DNA of 64,000 bases, taken from Nocardia cyriacigeorgica (lineage in GTDB: Bacteria; Actinomycetota; Actinomycetes; Mycobacteriales; Mycobacteriaceae). The stretch spans positions 1-64,000 of the forward strand of contig NZ_VBUT01000005.1 in the NCBI RefSeq assembly GCF_005863245.1, given 5' to 3'. A program made the position numbers and the translations under genes. Below the pieces are notes generated by a model that did not search any database, was not told the origin of the DNA, and worked only from the letters and a program-made list of their open reading frames with translations. Of this stretch, positions 61,901 to 64,000 are shown one piece after another (the first letter of the stretch is position 1; every line of letters starts with the position of its first letter).

Positions 61901-64000
61901 TCGAGGAGGCCAGCGGCCGGTTCCTGATCAGATCGCGCAGCGCCACCGGCACCGCGTGGACGGTGCACGCCTCCGGGCGGACCTTGACCGGCAGCCATGA
62001 GCAGACCGTGGTGCGGGTACCCAGCATCGACGTCGGCGTGGACGTGGACCCGGCGATGTTCTACTCCGGTCTGGCCGCGGCGGGCTTGCAGTACGGTCCG
62101 TCGTTCCAGCGGGTGACCTCGGTGCGGGTCGGCCGCGACGCGGTGGTCGCCACGGTCGACGGCTCGATCGCCGCCGATTCCGGTCACCTCGCCCACCCCG
62201 CCGTCATCGACGCCGCCATGCAGTGCGCGGCGCTGTTGTTCGCCGACGAACGCATCAACGAGGGCGTGATGGTGCCCGTGGGTGTGGCCGCCGTTCGCCT
62301 GCTGGCCGACCTGCCGGACAAGATCACCGTCGTCGTCCGCCGCGACCCGAACGCCAGGCTGCGGGCCGATGTGGATCTGCTCGACTCCGATCACCTGCTG
62401 GTCGCCAGGCTGACCGGATTGCAGATCGGCGCGCTCAAGCCCGGCGACAGCCCGATGCACCGGATGGCCGACTTCTACTACAGCGACACCATGGAGGAGC
62501 GGGACCCGATCGACCCGGCGGCGCTCGCCGACGCCGGGTCGGTGTCCACGGTCATCGTGGCGCTCGGCGCGGGCAGCCGCGCGGGCGAACTCGCGGCCGC
62601 GCTGCCCGGTTCCCGGCTCTACATCGCCGATCCGGCCGGGGAATCACTGGAAGCCGACCTGGTCGCGAACCTGGCGGCCGCCAAAGCCGACGGCACCGAC
62701 CGGCTACACGTCTGCATCGTCGCGGGCACCGTCGACGACGATATGGCCGACCTGTGGACGTTGAAGCGGCTCGCGGTCGCGGTGGACGAATTCGCCAACC
62801 CACCCGTCGAGGGCGCCGACACCCCGCAATCGGTCTTCGGTGACGGCGTCGTCCACTGCACCCTGGTCACCGAAGGCGCGTTCACCCTGCCTGACAGCCA
62901 GGTCCAGCCGAACCCGCGCCAGGCCGCACTGGCAGGCGCCCGGCGCGTGCTGCTCAACGAGCAGACCCCGCTGCGGTGGCGGCTCATCGACCTCGAGCCC
63001 GGCACCGCGATCGCCGACCTGGTGGCCGAACTGGCCGTGCCCGGCGCCTTCTCGCACGACAACTGCGACGAGGTGCTGTTGCGCGACGGCAAACGCTGGG
63101 CGCCGGTGGTCACCAAGCCGCTGCCGGACCGGCTCGAACAACTGGATGCGACGACACCGCTGACCGATCCGGAGGCGAACTTCACCCTCGACATCCCGCG
63201 CAACCGGCTGCTGTCGGCGCTGGCCTGGCGTGAATGCCCGCGCACGGCACCGGGAACCGGTCAGATCGAAGTTCGGATGCAGGTCATCGGCCTCAACTAC
63301 AAGGACCCGCTCAAGATCATCGGGCTGCTCGGCGAACGCGAGCTGGCACCGACCTACTTCGGCACCGTGCCAGGCATGGAAGGCGTCGGGACCGTGGTCC
63401 GGGTCGGCGCCGGCGTCGATGACGTCGCGGTCGGTGATCTGGTGGCGGTGGCGTCCAAAGGCATGATGCGCCGCTACGCCGTGGTGGACCGTCAGCTCGC
63501 CGTCGTGCTGCCCGCCGACACCGATCCCGCTCACTGCACCAGCACCATCGCCTTCGGCACCGCCGAATACGCGCTGCTGGACCTGGCCCGGCTGGAACCA
63601 GGGGAGACGGTGCTGATCCACGGCGCGGCCGGCGGTGTCGGCACGGCCGCCATCCAGGTGGCGAAGGCGCGCGGCGCCCGCATCATCGGCACCGCGAGCA
63701 CCGACGAACGGCGCGCCCATGTGCTGGCCCTCGGCGCCGACTACGCGGTGAATTCCCGTTCGCTCAACTTCGTCGACGATGTGCTGGCCCTGACCGGCGG
63801 CGCGGGCGCCGACGTGATCGTCAGCAGCGCACCGGGGGAGATCCTGCGGCAGAACTTCAATGCCGCCGCCGAATTCGGCCGCATCGTCGAGGTCGGCAAG
63901 GCCGATATCTACACCGGCGGCCTGCTGGAGCTGGCCAACTTCGACAAGAACCTCGCCTACTACTCGATGGACCTGGACCGGCTGGTCGCGGTGCAGCCGC
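58969..64000 (+). CDS. Type I polyketide synthase (KS-AT-DH-ER visible, cut at window end)
   Basis: An incomplete gene, 1677 codons visible. The KS has Cys175 (VDTACSSS), His310 (EAHGTGT) and His350 (ATIGHTEAA). The AT has GHSVG (Ser622) and PYHS in place of the HAFH/YASH motif. The DH shows SDHVVNGIKIMPG (His923). Further on is an MDR-type ER (about 1410 onward, HGAAGGVGTAA near 1550). KR and ACP are expected beyond the window. This order matches MAS/Pks2-type highly reducing synthases that make (methyl-branched) long acyl chains. The GTG at 58969 with GGAGG 5 nt upstream is chosen over GTG 58936. Confidence 0.9.
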   Translation, partial: MSDIAIVGIGCRFAGGIDSPETFWDFVIDKRDGVVDMPADRWDYRRYYDPEPRTPGRSYTKRGAFMTTDPWEFDPDFFGISPREATVLDPQQRLMLEVTWEALDDAGYAGRAAGSSVGVYVGGFVVDQSVIGVVGPALFHTDMHTPASASYTMLSNRIAYALNLVGPAITVDTACSSSLVAFHLACQALDNDDCEVALAGGVNVMLQPETFVLMCKGGFLAADGRCKSFDASADGYGRGEGAGMVVLKKLDAAVRDGDRIYAVVKATGSNQDGRTTAITVPNVDSQEALARSVCERSGLAPESITYLEAHGTGTLVGDPVELRALGQVFGAATGRTGTVGVGSVKATIGHTEAAAGVASVIKAALAIKHRTLPPQGWLEKQNPDIPFEELGLHVQTEAQPLPADAPPMSVAVNGFGYGGTNAHAILQEYTGAPPQPDPERTHTHLGILPISARSTAAARALAGRFADLLSAGADPDHLAEAAWTRMAHHPYRTGVLLGDSTDDLIHELRAYAGGEGRDASKTIISRAAEPVFVFSGMGPQHWKMGRELLADGGAFAEAAAEVDAEFRAIAGWSIIEELRKPEEQSRVARTEVAQPANFLVQVGLVRELAQYGITPAAIVGHSVGEVSAAYISGMLSLKDAVRVAYHRARLQATTAGTGGMLAVGLSKEQALELIGDDPRIDIAAVNSPTALTLSGDVQRLDELAEKLTEDGVFARRLRVEVPYHSRLMEPIEAELREVLAELKPQAPTVPLYSTVTGALVTEGDWNAEYWWSNVRQPVRFHDAISALTAAGSRVFLEVGPHPVLSGNIREAMLGADVNGTTVATLDREQPDAVSLRRTLIGLHAAGVLDRDLLFPPDRPATPHLPLPRYPWQRTRLHSALPLFEQARLGTPNSYAMLGDPDVEGRPEWLLQVGTELLPWLSDHVVNGIKIMPGAAYLDAALSATASRIGAKQVALEGVRFIAPLIMGAPDVPLVALSVEEASGRFLIRSRSATGTAWTVHASGRTLTGSHEQTVVRVPSIDVGVDVDPAMFYSGLAAAGLQYGPSFQRVTSVRVGRDAVVATVDGSIAADSGHLAHPAVIDAAMQCAALLFADERINEGVMVPVGVAAVRLLADLPDKITVVVRRDPNARLRADVDLLDSDHLLVARLTGLQIGALKPGDSPMHRMADFYYSDTMEERDPIDPAALADAGSVSTVIVALGAGSRAGELAAALPGSRLYIADPAGESLEADLVANLAAAKADGTDRLHVCIVAGTVDDDMADLWTLKRLAVAVDEFANPPVEGADTPQSVFGDGVVHCTLVTEGAFTLPDSQVQPNPRQAALAGARRVLLNEQTPLRWRLIDLEPGTAIADLVAELAVPGAFSHDNCDEVLLRDGKRWAPVVTKPLPDRLEQLDATTPLTDPEANFTLDIPRNRLLSALAWRECPRTAPGTGQIEVRMQVIGLNYKDPLKIIGLLGERELAPTYFGTVPGMEGVGTVVRVGAGVDDVAVGDLVAVASKGMMRRYAVVDRQLAVVLPADTDPAHCTSTIAFGTAEYALLDLARLEPGETVLIHGAAGGVGTAAIQVAKARGARIIGTASTDERRAHVLALGADYAVNSRSLNFVDDVLALTGGAGADVIVSSAPGEILRQNFNAAAEFGRIVEVGKADIYTGGLLELANFDKNLAYYSMDLDRLVAVQP

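Noticed and set aside
59209..62460. A 1083-aa open frame on the - strand
   Set aside because: It is the antisense shadow of the PKS, which has complete catalytic motifs. The antisense product is Gly/Arg/His/Gln-rich with no domain.

Overview
The window is GC-rich actinobacterial chromosome, most like Nocardia or a close mycolate-containing relative (Mycobacteriales). The evidence is the family mix: DUF397/XRE pairs, an antigen 85-like esterase, an MMPL lipid transporter beside a MAS/Pks2-like polyketide synthase, several mymA-like flavin monooxygenases, a KstD-like steroid dehydrogenase, frequent GTG starts and very frequent ATGA/GTGA overlaps. No rRNA, tRNA or CRISPR array was seen. Domain calls come from reading motifs, not from database searches.

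Layout. 0-6 kb: KstD-like dehydrogenase, a small secreted protein, an XRE regulator with two DUF397 proteins, and an unrecognised pair, one with a Gly/Ala/Asp repeat tract. 6-8.5 kb: an ars locus (ArsR, ACR3, arsenate reductase) and a MerR regulator. 8.6-11.9 kb: DedA, a Phd/VapC-type toxin-antitoxin pair, an internally deleted glucose dehydrogenase, a KGG stress protein and a DUF6328 protein. 12.4-14.3 kb: an overlapping CDGSH / methyltransferase / haem-oxygenase-like diiron operon. 14.3-25.9 kb: alcohol and aldehyde dehydrogenases with a divergent PucR-type regulator, three SDRs, a flavin monooxygenase, a 2Fe-2S reductase and a metal-dependent hydrolase with a divergent TetR. 26-30 kb: a 48-aa acidic protein and a four-gene membrane operon with a cupredoxin-like lipoprotein. 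30-35.4 kb: an SRPBCC-thiolase-crotonase fusion, a divergent TetR and a second flavin monooxygenase.

35.6-54.8 kb is the most unusual part. A GT2 synthase, a BcsB-like subunit and a close homologue of UDP-sulfoquinovose synthase form one overlapping operon. Next come a SulP transporter, a LysE/SfLAP-type protein, a PLDN-SHOCT protein, an SdsA1-like alkylsulfatase, a large LuxR (LAL) regulator, a DUF389 protein, an IS200/IS605 element (TnpA, TnpB, likely omega-RNA) lying next to a broken SHOCT gene, a second SfLAP-SulP pair and a DUF7144 protein. A 17-bp palindrome, TCACCC-N5-GGGTGA, recurs at least eight times here, almost always in the gap before a transcription unit, and I did not find it paired elsewhere in the window. 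It looks like the operator of a local, undescribed regulon. The genes under it (sulfate-type transporters, SfLAP proteins, possibly the sulfoquinovose operon) suggest sulfur or sulfonate handling or envelope stress.

55-64 kb: the antigen 85-like esterase, an MMPL transporter and, divergent from it, a type I PKS (KS-AT-DH-ER visible) cut by the window end. With the sulfur genes upstream this resembles, at a distance, the mycobacterial sulfolipid-1 gene set, but no sulfotransferase or PapA acyltransferase is visible, so that link is a hypothesis.
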